DNA of 64,000 nt from Halofilum ochraceum (GCF_001614315.2 NZ_LVEG02000001.1:124001-188000), one strand, 5' to 3'; positions 42,229-51,540 are shown, counted from the stretch's first letter. Numbers and translations: made by a program. Notes: generated from the sequence alone by a model not told the origin.

Positions 42229-43998
42229 TCAGTACAAATAGGCAGCACCGCTGTCGGCACTTGAGTCATCAATCGCATCGCCGCCGATGCCTGTGGCGGC
42301 ACTGGACTCCCGACGCGCGCCCACTGCAAGGGTGGGCCCGCCGTTGGCGAGTGCGATGCCTTGTCCGAATCGGTCCTCGTCGCCGGTGTTGGTCGCCTTG
42401 ACGTATGCCTGTTGGCTCCAGACGCCGGCGCTACGGGCGAAGACGTAGACCGCGCCGCTGAAGTCGGCCGAGTCGTCGGACGGGTCGCCACCGATGCCGG
42501 TGGCGGCGCTGCCCTCGAAGGGCGCCCCCACCGCCAGGGTGTCACCATCGGCGGCGAGCGCCACGCTCAAGCCAAACAGGTCGTCGGCGCCGGTGTTGGC
42601 GGCCTTGACGTACGCCTGCTGGGCCCAGATACCGGCGTTGCGGGCGAACACGTAGGCCGCGCCGCTGCGATCGGCGTTGTTGTCCGTCGCGTCGCCGCCG
42701 ATGCCGGTGGCGGCGCTGTCCTCGAGGAACGCCCCCACCGCCAGGGTGTCGCCGTCGGCGGCGAGCGCGACACTCGCGCCGAACTCGTCCTCAGCGCCTG
42801 TGATTGCGGCCTTGACGTAGGCCTGCTGCGTCCAGCCCGCGCCACTGCGGGCGAAGACGTAGACCGCGCCGCTGGCGAAGGCGCTGTTGTCCGTCGCGTC
42901 GCCGCCGACGCCGACGGCGGCGCTGTCCTCGGATGGTGCCCCGATCGCCAGGGTGTCGCCGTCGGCGGCGAGCGCGACACTGGCCCCGAACCGGTCGCCC
43001 GTGCCATTGATGGCGGCCTTGACGTAGGCCTGCTGCGCCCACGTGCCGTCGAGGGCGAAGACGTAGACCGCGCCGCTGACGGCGGCGCTGTTATCCATTG
43101 CGTTGCCATTCACGCCGCTGGCGGCACTGTCCTCGAGGGCCGCTCCGACCGCGAGGGTGTCGCCGGCGGCGGCGAGCGCGATGCTCGCGCCGAACCGGTC
43201 GATGGCGTCGGCGTTGGCGGCCTTAATGTAGGCCTGCTGGGTCCAGGCGCTGCCGCTGCGGGCGAAGATGTAGACCGCGCCGCTGTCGGGGGCGTTGTTA
43301 TCCGTCGCATCGCCATCGATGCCGGTGGCGGCGCTGTCCTCGAACGGCGCCCCCACTGCCAGGGTGTCGCCGTCCGCGGCGAGCGCGACGCTGGTACCGA
43401 ACTCGTCAGCGGGGCCAGGGGTGGCGGCCTTCACGTATTCCTGCTGTGTCCAGGTGCTGCCGTTTCGGGCGAAGACGTAGACGGCGCCGCTGCCGTCCTC
43501 GAAGGGCGCCCCCACCGCGAGGGTTTCCCCGTCGGCAGCGAGTGCGACGTCGAATCCGAACTCATCTCCGGCACTGGTGTTGTCGGCCTTCACATAGCCG
43601 ACCGCATCGGACAGCCGGTCATCAACGTAAACCGGCTCGGAGTCGATGCAACCGGCGTCGTTGCAGGCCTGCAACACGTAGCTGGCGTTGATGCGCCCGG
43701 GCAGGAATGCGAGGTGTTCATGACCGGTGGCGTCCGCGGCGATGCGTGCCACCACGGTGTAACCGGAGACGCCGTCCGGGTTCTCGAGCAGGCGGTACTC
43801 GGTTTCGCCAGCCGTGTCGATCCAACTGAACCGAAAAGTCTTCACGCTCTGAGGCGTCAACGACAGTTCAAGCTGCGCTACCGGCGCGCTCGGCGCGATC
43901 GATGCGTCACCATTGTCGTCATCGCCGCCGCAGGCGATCAGCGCCGCCCCGATCGCGGCGAGCAATAGCACTCGCAGGCCTTCGACCACGAACTTCAT
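42229..43998 (-). CDS. FG-GAP-type tandem-repeat lipoprotein
   Basis: 589 residues from ATG 43998. The N-terminus is a lipoprotein signal, GLRVLLLAAIGAALIACGGDD, with the lipobox LIAC. After a fibronectin-like ~110-residue region come seven tandem repeats of ~69 residues, with core FGxSVALAADGDTLAVGAPFED, then SAATGIGGDATDN and SGAVYVFARSG followed by TQQAYVKA. These match the beta-propeller-forming FG-GAP pattern. The DNA repeats (about 207 bp) are very similar, so copy number could change by recombination. Surface-exposed, perhaps adhesive. Confidence 0.85.
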   Translation of the reverse strand: MKFVVEGLRVLLLAAIGAALIACGGDDDNGDASIAPSAPVAQLELSLTPQSVKTFRFSWIDTAGETEYRLLENPDGVSGYTVVARIAADATGHEHLAFLPGRINASYVLQACNDAGCIDSEPVYVDDRLSDAVGYVKADNTSAGDEFGFDVALAADGETLAVGAPFEDGSGAVYVFARNGSTWTQQEYVKAATPGPADEFGTSVALAADGDTLAVGAPFEDSAATGIDGDATDNNAPDSGAVYIFARSGSAWTQQAYIKAANADAIDRFGASIALAAAGDTLAVGAALEDSAASGVNGNAMDNSAAVSGAVYVFALDGTWAQQAYVKAAINGTGDRFGASVALAADGDTLAIGAPSEDSAAVGVGGDATDNSAFASGAVYVFARSGAGWTQQAYVKAAITGAEDEFGASVALAADGDTLAVGAFLEDSAATGIGGDATDNNADRSGAAYVFARNAGIWAQQAYVKAANTGADDLFGLSVALAADGDTLAVGAPFEGSAATGIGGDPSDDSADFSGAVYVFARSAGVWSQQAYVKATNTGDEDRFGQGIALANGGPTLAVGARRESSAATGIGGDAIDDSSADSGAAYLY

Positions 43999-44197
43999 CT
44001 GCTTTGTTCTCCGGCCGAGCGCGACGTTGCCGGAAGATGCCGCGCGGTCGCGCAGCATACCCGAAAAGTACGGAAAACTTCGGAGGTCAGACTAGCGACC
44101 CTCAGAGCGGGTCTGAAAGTTGGACCCGAGCTCACTTATCGAAGCCGGATCTGCCCTTCATTTATGGAACGCAGCACCATGGCCGGGCGGAAACCTC

Positions 44198-45265
44198 CTA
44201 GTGATGCGGTACACGCCCGTCGAGCGCGACCGTCTCCGACGAACCGCCACCGAATCGTTCTCGATACTGTCGTGGTGTCGAGCCGGTATGGCGGCGAAAC
44301 AGGCGGCGGAAATAGGCGACATCGTCGTAGCCGACGGCCGTGCAGACTTCACCCACGGACTTCAACTCGTTCTCCAGCAGGTGGCGTGCTGCGTTGACGC
44401 GTAGCCGATGCAGGTACTGCATCGGGGTCTCCCCCGTCGCCAGCTTGAAGCGCCGCGCAAAAGTTCGCGGGCTCATGCCGGCATGTTCTGCGAGGGCATC
44501 GATCCGGACTACGTCCGTGAAGTGGCGAAACATCCACTCCTGTGCCTCACGAACCCGTGTGTCCTCGTGCACGGTTTCGGGTGGTTGCGCAGCATATCCA
44601 TTCTGCCAGGTGCGGGGTGTCTCGAGCAGGAGTGCCCGGGCCGTCTCGACGGCCACCGCGTGGCCACAGAACTTTTCCGTAAGGTAGAGGCTGAGGTCGA
44701 CCGACGCATAGACCCCGCCGCTACAGAGGATACCGTCAGACTCCGTGATCAGGCGTTCCGGTAGCCAGCGTACGGCCGGATATCGGTGGCGACAGGTCTC
44801 TGCGACACCCCAGTGCGTCGTCGCGGGGCGACCATCCAGCAGTCCTGCCTCGGCCACCAGCGCCGCCCCTGCGCACACGCCAGCGACCGTCGCGCCGCGG
44901 GCGTGTTGATCGCGAAGCCATGGATACAGTGCCGCATTGGCGGTGCAGGCCGATTCGATGTTCGCGCCGATGGCCGAAACGATGACGATATCGCTCGATT
45001 CGACGTCGTCGAACGCGCAGATCGGATCGAGTCTCAGATTGACCGCCGTGCGCACGGCACGCCCATCGCGGGAAGCGGTTCGCACGCGGAACCTTGGCGC
45101 CGGTTCCTCTCCCCGCATCTCGTGCCACAGCACGCCGGCCGTGCTGAACACCTCCAGTGGAGCGACTGCCGTCGACGGCATTCCGCCCTCCACGAGTACC
45201 ACGGTCACGTTGTACACGGTCACACCCCTGACCGGATCACCCCTGAAGAATGTCTTGTCTGCCAC
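44198..45265 (-). CDS. GlxA-type AraC regulator (second)
   Basis: 355 residues from GTG 45265. The N-terminal DJ-1/PfpI-like domain reads VTVVLVEGGMPSTAVAPLEVFS and ATVAGVCAGAALVAEAGLLDGRPATTHWG. The C-terminal AraC double HTH includes RIDALAEHAGMSPRTFARRFKLATGETPMQYL and SVGEVCTAVGYDDVAYFRRLFRRHTG. It is divergent from the GFA-family gene at 45348, its likely target. The region between holds 82 bp. GlxA-like regulators often sense amines or betaines; the inducer is not known. Confidence 0.9.
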   Translation of the reverse strand: MADKTFFRGDPVRGVTVYNVTVVLVEGGMPSTAVAPLEVFSTAGVLWHEMRGEEPAPRFRVRTASRDGRAVRTAVNLRLDPICAFDDVESSDIVIVSAIGANIESACTANAALYPWLRDQHARGATVAGVCAGAALVAEAGLLDGRPATTHWGVAETCRHRYPAVRWLPERLITESDGILCSGGVYASVDLSLYLTEKFCGHAVAVETARALLLETPRTWQNGYAAQPPETVHEDTRVREAQEWMFRHFTDVVRIDALAEHAGMSPRTFARRFKLATGETPMQYLHRLRVNAARHLLENELKSVGEVCTAVGYDDVAYFRRLFRRHTGSTPRQYRERFGGGSSETVALDGRVPHH

Positions 45266-45347
45266 TTACCCGCAAGTTCCCGGCACGGGACACTGACTCC
45301 ACGGATCACGCGCCGATAACGGCAGCGCGACAAGAGAGGAGGTGGAT

Positions 45348-45782
45348 ATGGCAACCCCGACGATGCACCGCGGACAGTGCTTCTGCGGCGCAGTGGAAGT
45401 GGAGGTACGCGGCGAGCCCGAGGCCATGGGGTACTGTCACTGTGAATCGTGTCGACACTGGTCCGCCGGCCCGGTTAACGCGTTCATCCTTTGGAAGCCG
45501 GAGAGCGTGGCAATCGTCCGCGGCGAAGACATGCTCGCGAGTTACCGGAAAACACCGCAGAGCCGACGCCGATGGTGCACGGTATGCGGCGGCCATGTCC
45601 TCACGGAGCACCCCGACCTCGGACTCACCGACGTGTACGCGGCCATCGTGCCGGCAGTCGAATTCCGGCCCGGCGTCCATGTGCACTACCAGGAAACGGT
45701 CCTGCGTATCGCCGATGGTCTTCCGAAGCTGCGTGAGGTTCCGGCCGAACTCGGTGGCACCGGAGAGCATCTCAGCGAGTAG
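45348..45782 (+). CDS. GFA (glutathione-dependent formaldehyde-activating) family protein
   Basis: 144 residues from ATG 45348, with GAGGAGGT upstream; a GTG at 45342 is an alternative. The zinc-binding CENP-V/GFA fold is seen in GQCFCGAVEVEV, GYCHCESCRHWSAGPVNAF and RRWCTVCGGHVLTEHP, all the cysteine pairs in their usual order. GFA enzymes bind S-hydroxymethylglutathione or related thiol adducts, but most members have unproven function. Divergent from a GlxA-type regulator, which may control it. Confidence 0.87.
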   Translation: MATPTMHRGQCFCGAVEVEVRGEPEAMGYCHCESCRHWSAGPVNAFILWKPESVAIVRGEDMLASYRKTPQSRRRWCTVCGGHVLTEHPDLGLTDVYAAIVPAVEFRPGVHVHYQETVLRIADGLPKLREVPAELGGTGEHLSE

Positions 45783-45910
45783 TACGCGCACGGAACAAAC
45801 CGGGAGCCGCTTGATATCTGATGCGGCATGTTCGCTCAGATTACGAATATCGATCATCGTTCGATGCGTTGGCAGTAATACCTGGACGGTATTGAGTACG
45901 CTGACCAGGG

Positions 45911-46210
45911 GAGTCCGGATCAAAACCAGGCAGCGCGTTGGGCGACGGTGTAGGTCGGGCTTACAGAGCCTGAGTAAGAACCCCACGCCGTCGCGAGGAA
46001 GTGGCACAGCGAGGCGATTTTGACGATCATTCAAGGAACATAGTGGGTCTTATGTGACGAGAAGGATCGTCAAAAGCGGCCGCTGTGGCGCTTCCGCAGT
46101 ACGCGTCGGCGTTTTTACACAGGCTCTTACAGCCCGACACTCGTAAGCCCCGGATCTGTGGGGCTATAAGCCCGACCTACAGTATTCCCTATAAGTCGGA
46201 GGTTCCCTGG
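45911..46210. repeat. REP element interrupted by a MITE (copy D)
   Basis: The left part, GAGTCCGGATCAAAACCAGG, CAGCGCG and GTAGGTCGGGC (45911-45960), is the same REP family as 34782-34911. The right part, GCCCGACACTCGTAAGCC then TAAGCCCGACCTACAG (46131-46182), completes it, ending TCGGAGGTTCCC. The two halves are separated by a 161-bp palindromic insertion. The right end runs into the 3' end of the epimerase gene, whose last few codons are repeat-derived. Confidence 0.78.
45966..46126. mobile_element. 161-bp MITE-like hairpin with TTACA target duplication
   Basis: Begins GAGCCTGAGTAAGAAC and ends GTTTTTACACAGGCTC, inverted. Inner parts also pair over about 60 bp, for example GGCACAGCGAGGCGATTTTG with the complement of CAAAAGCGGCCGCTGTGG. 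TTACA flanks it on both sides (45961-45965, 46127-46131), a clean 5-bp target duplication. No coding capacity, so it depends on a transposase elsewhere. Removing one TTACA and the insert restores a clean REP palindrome, TCGGGCTTACAGCCCGA. Confidence 0.8.
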
Positions 46211-47097
46211 CCCGGCAGGCATGCGCTCAGCGAGGCGCGCAAGCCGCGCGGTTCGATGCCGAGGTCGGCGAAGGTCGCCATCTCGGCGCTGACGATATTG
46301 TCGGCCTGCATGAGCAAGACCTGGTCGATCGTGAGCGGCGGATTCGACAGAATCTTTCCCACATGAGCGATGCCCCGCCATGCGCTCCAGGGCACCGGTA
46401 GCAGTGGGCGCCAACGTCGCCGGTGCGAGAGAACCGCCCGCACGATCTCGCGGTAACGCAGTACCTCGCCGCCGCCGAGTTCGAACACGCGCCCTGTGGC
46501 CTCCGCCGTATGCGCTGCACCGGCCACGGCGGCCGCGACGTCCTCCACGTGCACGGGCTGCAGGCGGGTTTCACCGTGGCCGAACAGCGGCACGATGGGC
46601 AGGCGCGTCACGTCATCCAGCGTTGCCAGGAAACTGTCGTGTGGCCCGAACAGTACGCTGGGGTGCAGGATGGTCGCGCCCGGGAACGCATCGTTCACCC
46701 CCATCTCGCCGCGTGCCCGCGCCCGCACGTACCGTGAGGGAGACTGTCCCGTCACGCCAATGCCGGAAACGTGGATGAACCGCTCGACGCCGGCGCGATG
46801 CGCCAGCCGGGCCAGGCGCGTCGCGCCTTCGACGTGGATGCCGTCGAAATCGAGGCCGCCGCCCTCGACGTACAGGGAGACCGCGTTGACCACGGTGTCA
46901 GCGTCCGCCACCGCGGCGGCGACGGCGTCGTCGTCCTGGATGTCCGCGCGCTGCAGCTCCACACCGGGAGGCACGTCTGCCGCGTCCGGCCTGCGGGCGG
47001 CAACCCGCACGGCGTCTCCGCGCGCCGCCATGGCCCGCACGATCGCGCGGCCGAGGAAGCCGGTGCCACCGAACACGACGGTCCTTCCCGCGGTCAT
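46189..47097 (-). CDS. NAD(P)-dependent epimerase/complex I NDUFA9-like protein
   Basis: 302 residues from ATG 47097. A short-chain reductase-type Rossmann motif, VVFGGTGFLGRAIVRAMAARGD, then DIQDDDAVAAAVADADTVVNAV and GVERFIHVSGIGV. The tyrosine motif of classical SDRs is degenerate (SRYVRARARGE). It fits the atypical NmrA/NDUFA9-like SDR group. Substrate unknown. The 3' end is formed by a REP sequence. It is divergent from the glycosyltransferase gene at 47269, with a 171-bp gap. Confidence 0.82.
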   Translation of the reverse strand: MTAGRTVVFGGTGFLGRAIVRAMAARGDAVRVAARRPDAADVPPGVELQRADIQDDDAVAAAVADADTVVNAVSLYVEGGGLDFDGIHVEGATRLARLAHRAGVERFIHVSGIGVTGQSPSRYVRARARGEMGVNDAFPGATILHPSVLFGPHDSFLATLDDVTRLPIVPLFGHGETRLQPVHVEDVAAAVAGAAHTAEATGRVFELGGGEVLRYREIVRAVLSHRRRWRPLLPVPWSAWRGIAHVGKILSNPPLTIDQVLLMQADNIVSAEMATFADLGIEPRGLRASLSACLPGQGTSDL

Positions 47098-47268
47098 TTC
47101 ACTCCATCGACAAGGGCGTGCCGCGAGGCAACGTTGTTCCATCCTGAAACAATACCGACAGGCGGTCGAGGCCCCGGGATCGCGGATATATCGCAGCCGA
47201 ACTCCCCGACATTATCTATCCTCCGGTATTGAGGCGCCGCGCTGGAGCGTGGTCCGAGGGAGAACGGG

Positions 47269-48159
47269 ATGGCTTCTCTGTTGTCGGTGGGCGTCATCGT
47301 ACCCACGGGCGCATTCGCGGAACGGGCTGCGCTGATACGCCGCGCCCTGGCGAGCATACTGTCCCAGGAAGGGGTGAACGCGGTGCCCGTCGTCGTCGTG
47401 AATGGCCCGAATCGTTGTCCGGAACTGGTCAGGGAACTGGGCAGCGATCCCCGGGTGCGATTGATCGAGATCCCCCAGGCGGGCATCCCCGGCGCGCTCA
47501 GCGCTGGGCGGGATGCCATGCAGTGCGAGTGGTTCTCGTCACTGGACGACGACGACCTCTACCTCCCCGATGCGCTTGCGACGAGAGTGCAGGCATTACG
47601 GGCCCGCCCCGAATGTGGCGCCGTCGTGACCAACGGCTACGTACGCGGCCACGGTGTCGAGCGCCTGCATGTACCGGATATGCAGCGGGTCGCACGAGAT
47701 CCGCTGAAAGCGCTCACCGAGGGCAACTGGCTGTTGCCCGGCTCATGGATGTGTCGCACCGAGTCCGTCGGTAGCGGGCTCTTCCACCGTATGCCGAGGA
47801 TGCTGGAGTGCACCTATCTCGCCCTGCAGTTGGTGCTGCATTGCCGGCCGTGCTTCCTCGATCGACCGACGGTCGTCTGGAACACGGATACCCCCGGGTC
47901 GGCATCGAAGTCACGCGACTATCGGATCGGCCACGTCGAGGCCCTCGAGCAATTGCTGCAACTGCCGTTGCCGCCGGATACCCGGCGCTGGCTGATGGCG
48001 AGCAGGACCAGCGCGCGACACGAGCGCGCCGATTTCCATCTGCGCGAGAAGGCGCTGTTGCAGGCCTGGCCCTGGCACATCCGGACCCTGACCAGCCGAG
48101 GCGGTTGGCGCCACGCCCCATTCATGTTGCGCCTGCTGCTTGCGGCACTGCGGAGGTAG
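47269..48159 (+). CDS. GT2-family glycosyltransferase
   Basis: 296 residues from ATG 47269. Features of GT-A fold: VGVIVPTGAFAERAALIRRALASIL, the early strand VPVVVVNGPN, and the metal-binding acidic motif FSSLDDDDLYLPDAL (DxD). The acceptor half is rich in basic and aromatic residues and lacks membrane segments, so it is cytoplasmic. It is followed by a phosphohydrolase-like gene (start 48164, with the ribosome site inside the GT2 3' end), so the two are cotranscribed and probably act on the same glycan. Confidence 0.86.
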   Translation: MASLLSVGVIVPTGAFAERAALIRRALASILSQEGVNAVPVVVVNGPNRCPELVRELGSDPRVRLIEIPQAGIPGALSAGRDAMQCEWFSSLDDDDLYLPDALATRVQALRARPECGAVVTNGYVRGHGVERLHVPDMQRVARDPLKALTEGNWLLPGSWMCRTESVGSGLFHRMPRMLECTYLALQLVLHCRPCFLDRPTVVWNTDTPGSASKSRDYRIGHVEALEQLLQLPLPPDTRRWLMASRTSARHERADFHLREKALLQAWPWHIRTLTSRGGWRHAPFMLRLLLAALRR

Positions 48160-48163
48160 CCCG

Positions 48164-49843
48164 ATGTCATCGACCCGCCTGCTGATCCTCGGGATGGACG
48201 CCGCCGAGCCGGAACTGCTGCGGCAATGGACGGCGGACGGCACCTTGCCGAACCTGGCCGCGCTCGCGCGCCGTGGGCGGACCGCGGGGATCCGCGGGCT
48301 TGCCGGCTTCCACATCGGTTCCACGTGGCCGAGCCTCTACACCGGCACGACCCCCGCGCGCCACGGATTCCACTACCAGATACAGCACCGCCCGGGGACG
48401 TACCGCTATCACCGACCGCAGGACCACGGCCTGATCCACGGCACGCCGTTCTGGCGCGCGCTCAGCGATGCGGACCGGCGGGTGGCGATGCTCGACGTCC
48501 CGTTGAGCCCCATCGATCCCTCGCTCAACGGCATGCAGATCCAGGAATGGGGCGGGCACGACGCCCTGTACGGATTCCATGCGCACCCGGCATCGCTGGC
48601 GGAGAAGATCCGGGCACGGTTCGGCGATCATCCGGTGGGCGCGGGCTGCGACGGCGAGCGGTGTACCGCCGCGGACCATGCGGCGTTCGTCGAACGCCTC
48701 GTACGGGGCGTGGAAGCCAAGGCCGAGATGACCCGCGAGTTCCTTCGGGAGGGCGCATGGGATGCCTTCATGCAGGTCTTCTCGGAAACGCATTGTGTCG
48801 GCCACCAGTGCTGGCATCTGCATGACCCGTCGCACCCCGCGCACGACGCGGAGATGGCCGCCGCTGTGGGGGACCCGGTGAGGCGCGTGTACCAGTCCGT
48901 CGACAGCGCCATCGGCCGGATTATCGAGGAGGCCGGGGATTGCACCGTGTTCGCGTTCTCCGCGCACGGCATGGGGTACTGGTACGGCGCGGACTTCCTG
49001 TTGCCGGAGATCCTCGCGCGGCTGGGGGTGTCGCGGCCCATTGCGGCGGCAGGCCGGAGCGCGGACGGATCAGGCGCTCGGCGGCGGTCGATGCTGACGG
49101 CGGGGGTGGGATGGGGATGGCATCGGCTGCCTTCGCCCGTCCGCGAACGCCTGCGCGGTATCCGCGGTCGCTACGGGCCCAAGGCGCCGGCGAAGGGGCC
49201 CCCGACCATGCCGCCGGTGAATCTGTCGGAGAGCCGTTGCTTCCACCAGCCCAACGGACTCGCGACCGGGGGCATCCGGCTCAACCTCGCCGGGCGCGAG
49301 CCACAGGGCATGCTGCAGCCCGGACCGGAGGCGGATGCGTTCATGCGCGAACTGACGCAGGATCTCCTGGCTATCGTCGACGAGCGGACCGGCCAGCCCT
49401 TCATCCAGCGCGTGATCCGTGTCGACGAGCATTACCAGGGGCCTCGCCTGCAGGACCTGCCGGATCTGGTGGTCGAGTACAGTGACGCGGTGGCGACGGG
49501 CAGCACGCGGGTCGGCAATGGCGCCGGCGCACGGGTTCGGGTCCATTCCCCCCGTGTAGGGGTGGTCGAAGGGGCCAACGAGTACGGGCGGACCGGCGAA
49601 CACCGGTCCCGGGGAATGCTGTTCGCCGCCGGTCCGGGCATCGCGGCCGGCGAGGGTGAAGCGACGGTATCCATCCTGGACCTGGCGCCGACGTGGACGC
49701 GGCTTCTGGGCGTCGATCTGGAGACCGCCGAGGGGACACCGATCGACGGGATCATGCCCGACAACTCAGCGGTTCGGCCTGTCCAGCCGGATGTCAGAGA
49801 CGGCTACGAAGGTGATCCCCCAGACGCAATGCAAGGGCGATGA
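48164..49843 (+). CDS. Alkaline-phosphatase-superfamily (nucleotide pyrophosphatase-like) hydrolase
   Basis: 559 residues from ATG 48164 with CGGAGGT. The start LLILGMDAAEPELLRQW gives the first metal Asp (Asp12), followed by GFHIGSTWPSLYTGTTPARHGFHYQ with the Thr/Ser nucleophile region. Later metal residues lie in MQVFSETHCVGHQCWHLHD and FAFSAHGMGYWYG. No signal peptide. Members cut phosphodiesters, pyrophosphates or phosphonates, or transfer phospho-groups. The gene is coupled to the GT2 gene and converges with GMC oxidoreductase, overlapping it by 50 bp. Confidence 0.85.
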   Translation: MSSTRLLILGMDAAEPELLRQWTADGTLPNLAALARRGRTAGIRGLAGFHIGSTWPSLYTGTTPARHGFHYQIQHRPGTYRYHRPQDHGLIHGTPFWRALSDADRRVAMLDVPLSPIDPSLNGMQIQEWGGHDALYGFHAHPASLAEKIRARFGDHPVGAGCDGERCTAADHAAFVERLVRGVEAKAEMTREFLREGAWDAFMQVFSETHCVGHQCWHLHDPSHPAHDAEMAAAVGDPVRRVYQSVDSAIGRIIEEAGDCTVFAFSAHGMGYWYGADFLLPEILARLGVSRPIAAAGRSADGSGARRRSMLTAGVGWGWHRLPSPVRERLRGIRGRYGPKAPAKGPPTMPPVNLSESRCFHQPNGLATGGIRLNLAGREPQGMLQPGPEADAFMRELTQDLLAIVDERTGQPFIQRVIRVDEHYQGPRLQDLPDLVVEYSDAVATGSTRVGNGAGARVRVHSPRVGVVEGANEYGRTGEHRSRGMLFAAGPGIAAGEGEATVSILDLAPTWTRLLGVDLETAEGTPIDGIMPDNSAVRPVQPDVRDGYEGDPPDAMQGR

Positions 49844-51320
49844 TCGTGAGCGTCGGGTTCGCGAATCCGGCCGTGGGAAACACCGAGGCGCCGGTGACGT
49901 AGAGATTGTCGACGCCATGCACCCGTGTATCGCCGTCGACCACGCCGTAGCGCGGGTCGGTGTGCATGCGCGTGGTCCCCGCGTGGTGGTGCGCACTCAG
50001 ATCGGGCGCGGCGTCCGCGGTCCGCTCGACGCGCCCGATCCCCGTGGCCTCCAGCGCGCCCGCGATCGAGTCCCGCAGCCGCTCCAGCCTCGCCTGGTCG
50101 GTCGGCCGCCATTGCCAGTGCAGCTCGACCCGTCTCAGGCCCAGCCGGTCAACGTCGCGCCCCAGCACGAGACGGTTCTCCGGTTCCGGCTGCTGTTCCA
50201 GATTCACCAGCAACTGAAAGCCGCGGAACAGCCGTTCCGGATTCGCCAGACGGCTCCAGCCGTAGCCGGTTGGCGGATCGCGTCTCAAGCGATGGGGCAG
50301 GTGGCGGTAGGCGCGGCGCAACAGCCGTCCGCCAATGCCGGGGACCTTCGGCAACGGCAGCAGACTGATCGAGGCGTTGGACTGTCTCTCGCCATCGTCG
50401 GCGCGCGGCTCGACGGCGAGCCGCCCGGCCACGGTCGTGCCGTCCTTCCCCTCGTGCCGGTCGTAGAAAGCGGCCTTCCGGTAGACGTCCGCCCGCTCCG
50501 GGATCAGGCACAGCGCACTGTCCCGGGGATGTTCCAGGAAACAGCGTCCCACCCAGCCGCTCCCGTCGCCCGGCGCATCCCGCCCAGCCTCACGGGAAAG
50601 CAGCAGAAGCCGCGCGTTCTCGATGGCCCCCGCGGCCAGCACGAACACCCGGGCGCGTATCCGGAATCGTCCGCCCTCGGGTGTGGCCGCCTCGATACTG
50701 GAGACGGTATCGCCATCGAAGTGAAGCGCGCATGCGGTGGCGTGGTAGAGCAGGGTGACGGAGTCACTGGCGCGGATGCGCTCCGGCAACACCGCCGTGA
50801 ACACGTCGGCGCGGCCGAACTGGTACACGGAGCGCCGGAGCCGCTCGTCGGGAAGGGCGAAGGTGTTTCGCGGGTCGCACCAGTGCGCCCCGGTGTAGTC
50901 GAACGGTCCAAGGCCGCAGAGGGCCTGCGCGCGCTCGTAGTGCGGGCGCAGGTGATCGAGGTCAAACGGCCAATCCATGTAGCCGTCCCCCGCGCCGCGG
51001 GTGACATCGGCGGCATCCAGCGGAACGTATTTCGCACCGATGGAATCCGTCAGCGGGGTGTTCCAGGCATTGGCCGTTCCGCCGACCTGGCGGTGGCGCG
51101 TTTGCCGAAGGCCGGCATACTCCGCCCCGAAGACCCGGCCGTCATTAAGGTCCTGTGCGTCGGTTTCCGCATCGAGGCCGCCGCTCTCCAGGACAATCGC
51201 CCGCTGGCCGTGCGAATCGAACTCCGCGGCCAGCGCCAGGGCCGCCGGTCCGCCGCCGACGATGCAGACATCGGTATGCAGGTCAGCCTCGCTCGGGTCC
51301 GTCAGTGCATCCTGCAACAT
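49794..51320 (-). CDS. GMC-family FAD oxidoreductase
   Basis: 508 residues from ATG 51320. The FAD motif DVCIVGGGPAALALAAEFDSHG is at the N-terminus, with RVFVLAAGAIENARLLLLS in the middle. The C-terminal GMC signature is HHHAGTTRMHTDPRYGVVD then VHGVDNLYVTGASVFPTAGFANPTLTIIALALR. It resembles cluster-associated GMC enzymes acting on sugars or alcohols. It shares 50 bp of its 3' end with the convergent hydrolase gene on the other strand, a rare, stable tail-to-tail overlap that suggests the module is old and compact. Confidence 0.9.
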   Translation of the reverse strand: MLQDALTDPSEADLHTDVCIVGGGPAALALAAEFDSHGQRAIVLESGGLDAETDAQDLNDGRVFGAEYAGLRQTRHRQVGGTANAWNTPLTDSIGAKYVPLDAADVTRGAGDGYMDWPFDLDHLRPHYERAQALCGLGPFDYTGAHWCDPRNTFALPDERLRRSVYQFGRADVFTAVLPERIRASDSVTLLYHATACALHFDGDTVSSIEAATPEGGRFRIRARVFVLAAGAIENARLLLLSREAGRDAPGDGSGWVGRCFLEHPRDSALCLIPERADVYRKAAFYDRHEGKDGTTVAGRLAVEPRADDGERQSNASISLLPLPKVPGIGGRLLRRAYRHLPHRLRRDPPTGYGWSRLANPERLFRGFQLLVNLEQQPEPENRLVLGRDVDRLGLRRVELHWQWRPTDQARLERLRDSIAGALEATGIGRVERTADAAPDLSAHHHAGTTRMHTDPRYGVVDGDTRVHGVDNLYVTGASVFPTAGFANPTLTIIALALRLGDHLRSRL

Positions 51321-51473
51321 GGTCGTGCGTGATCCTTACCGGCGTTCATCGACGGCCTACCGTACCGGGGAACGCCTGGAGCTTACCGCCGGCCTGCTGA
51401 ATCAGAAGGTAGACCCCGAATATCTCGTGGCGGGCGCCTATCAGCGCGCTATCGATCCGCCCGACACCGAGAT

Positions 51474-51540
51474 CGGTATACCGTCCCCGGAACTCGCGTC
51501 CCCGGAACTCCTGCAGGCCGCTGCTGTCCCCGGAATTCCC
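51474..51540. repeat. GGTATACCGTCCCCGGAA-family repeat (copy 2)
   Basis: GGTATACCGTCCCCGGAACT (51474 on) is followed by GTCCCCGGAACTCC and GTCCCCGGAATTCCC: three partial tandem copies of the same CCCCGGAA core. It lies between the GMC gene and the outer-membrane-protein gene. The gap 51321-51705 contains no gene. Confidence 0.7.

Noticed and set aside
42361-43968. 535-codon frame opposite the FG-GAP lipoprotein
   Set aside because: Periodic composition mirrors the tandem repeats on the other strand, and the coding strand gives a lipoprotein signal and propeller motifs.
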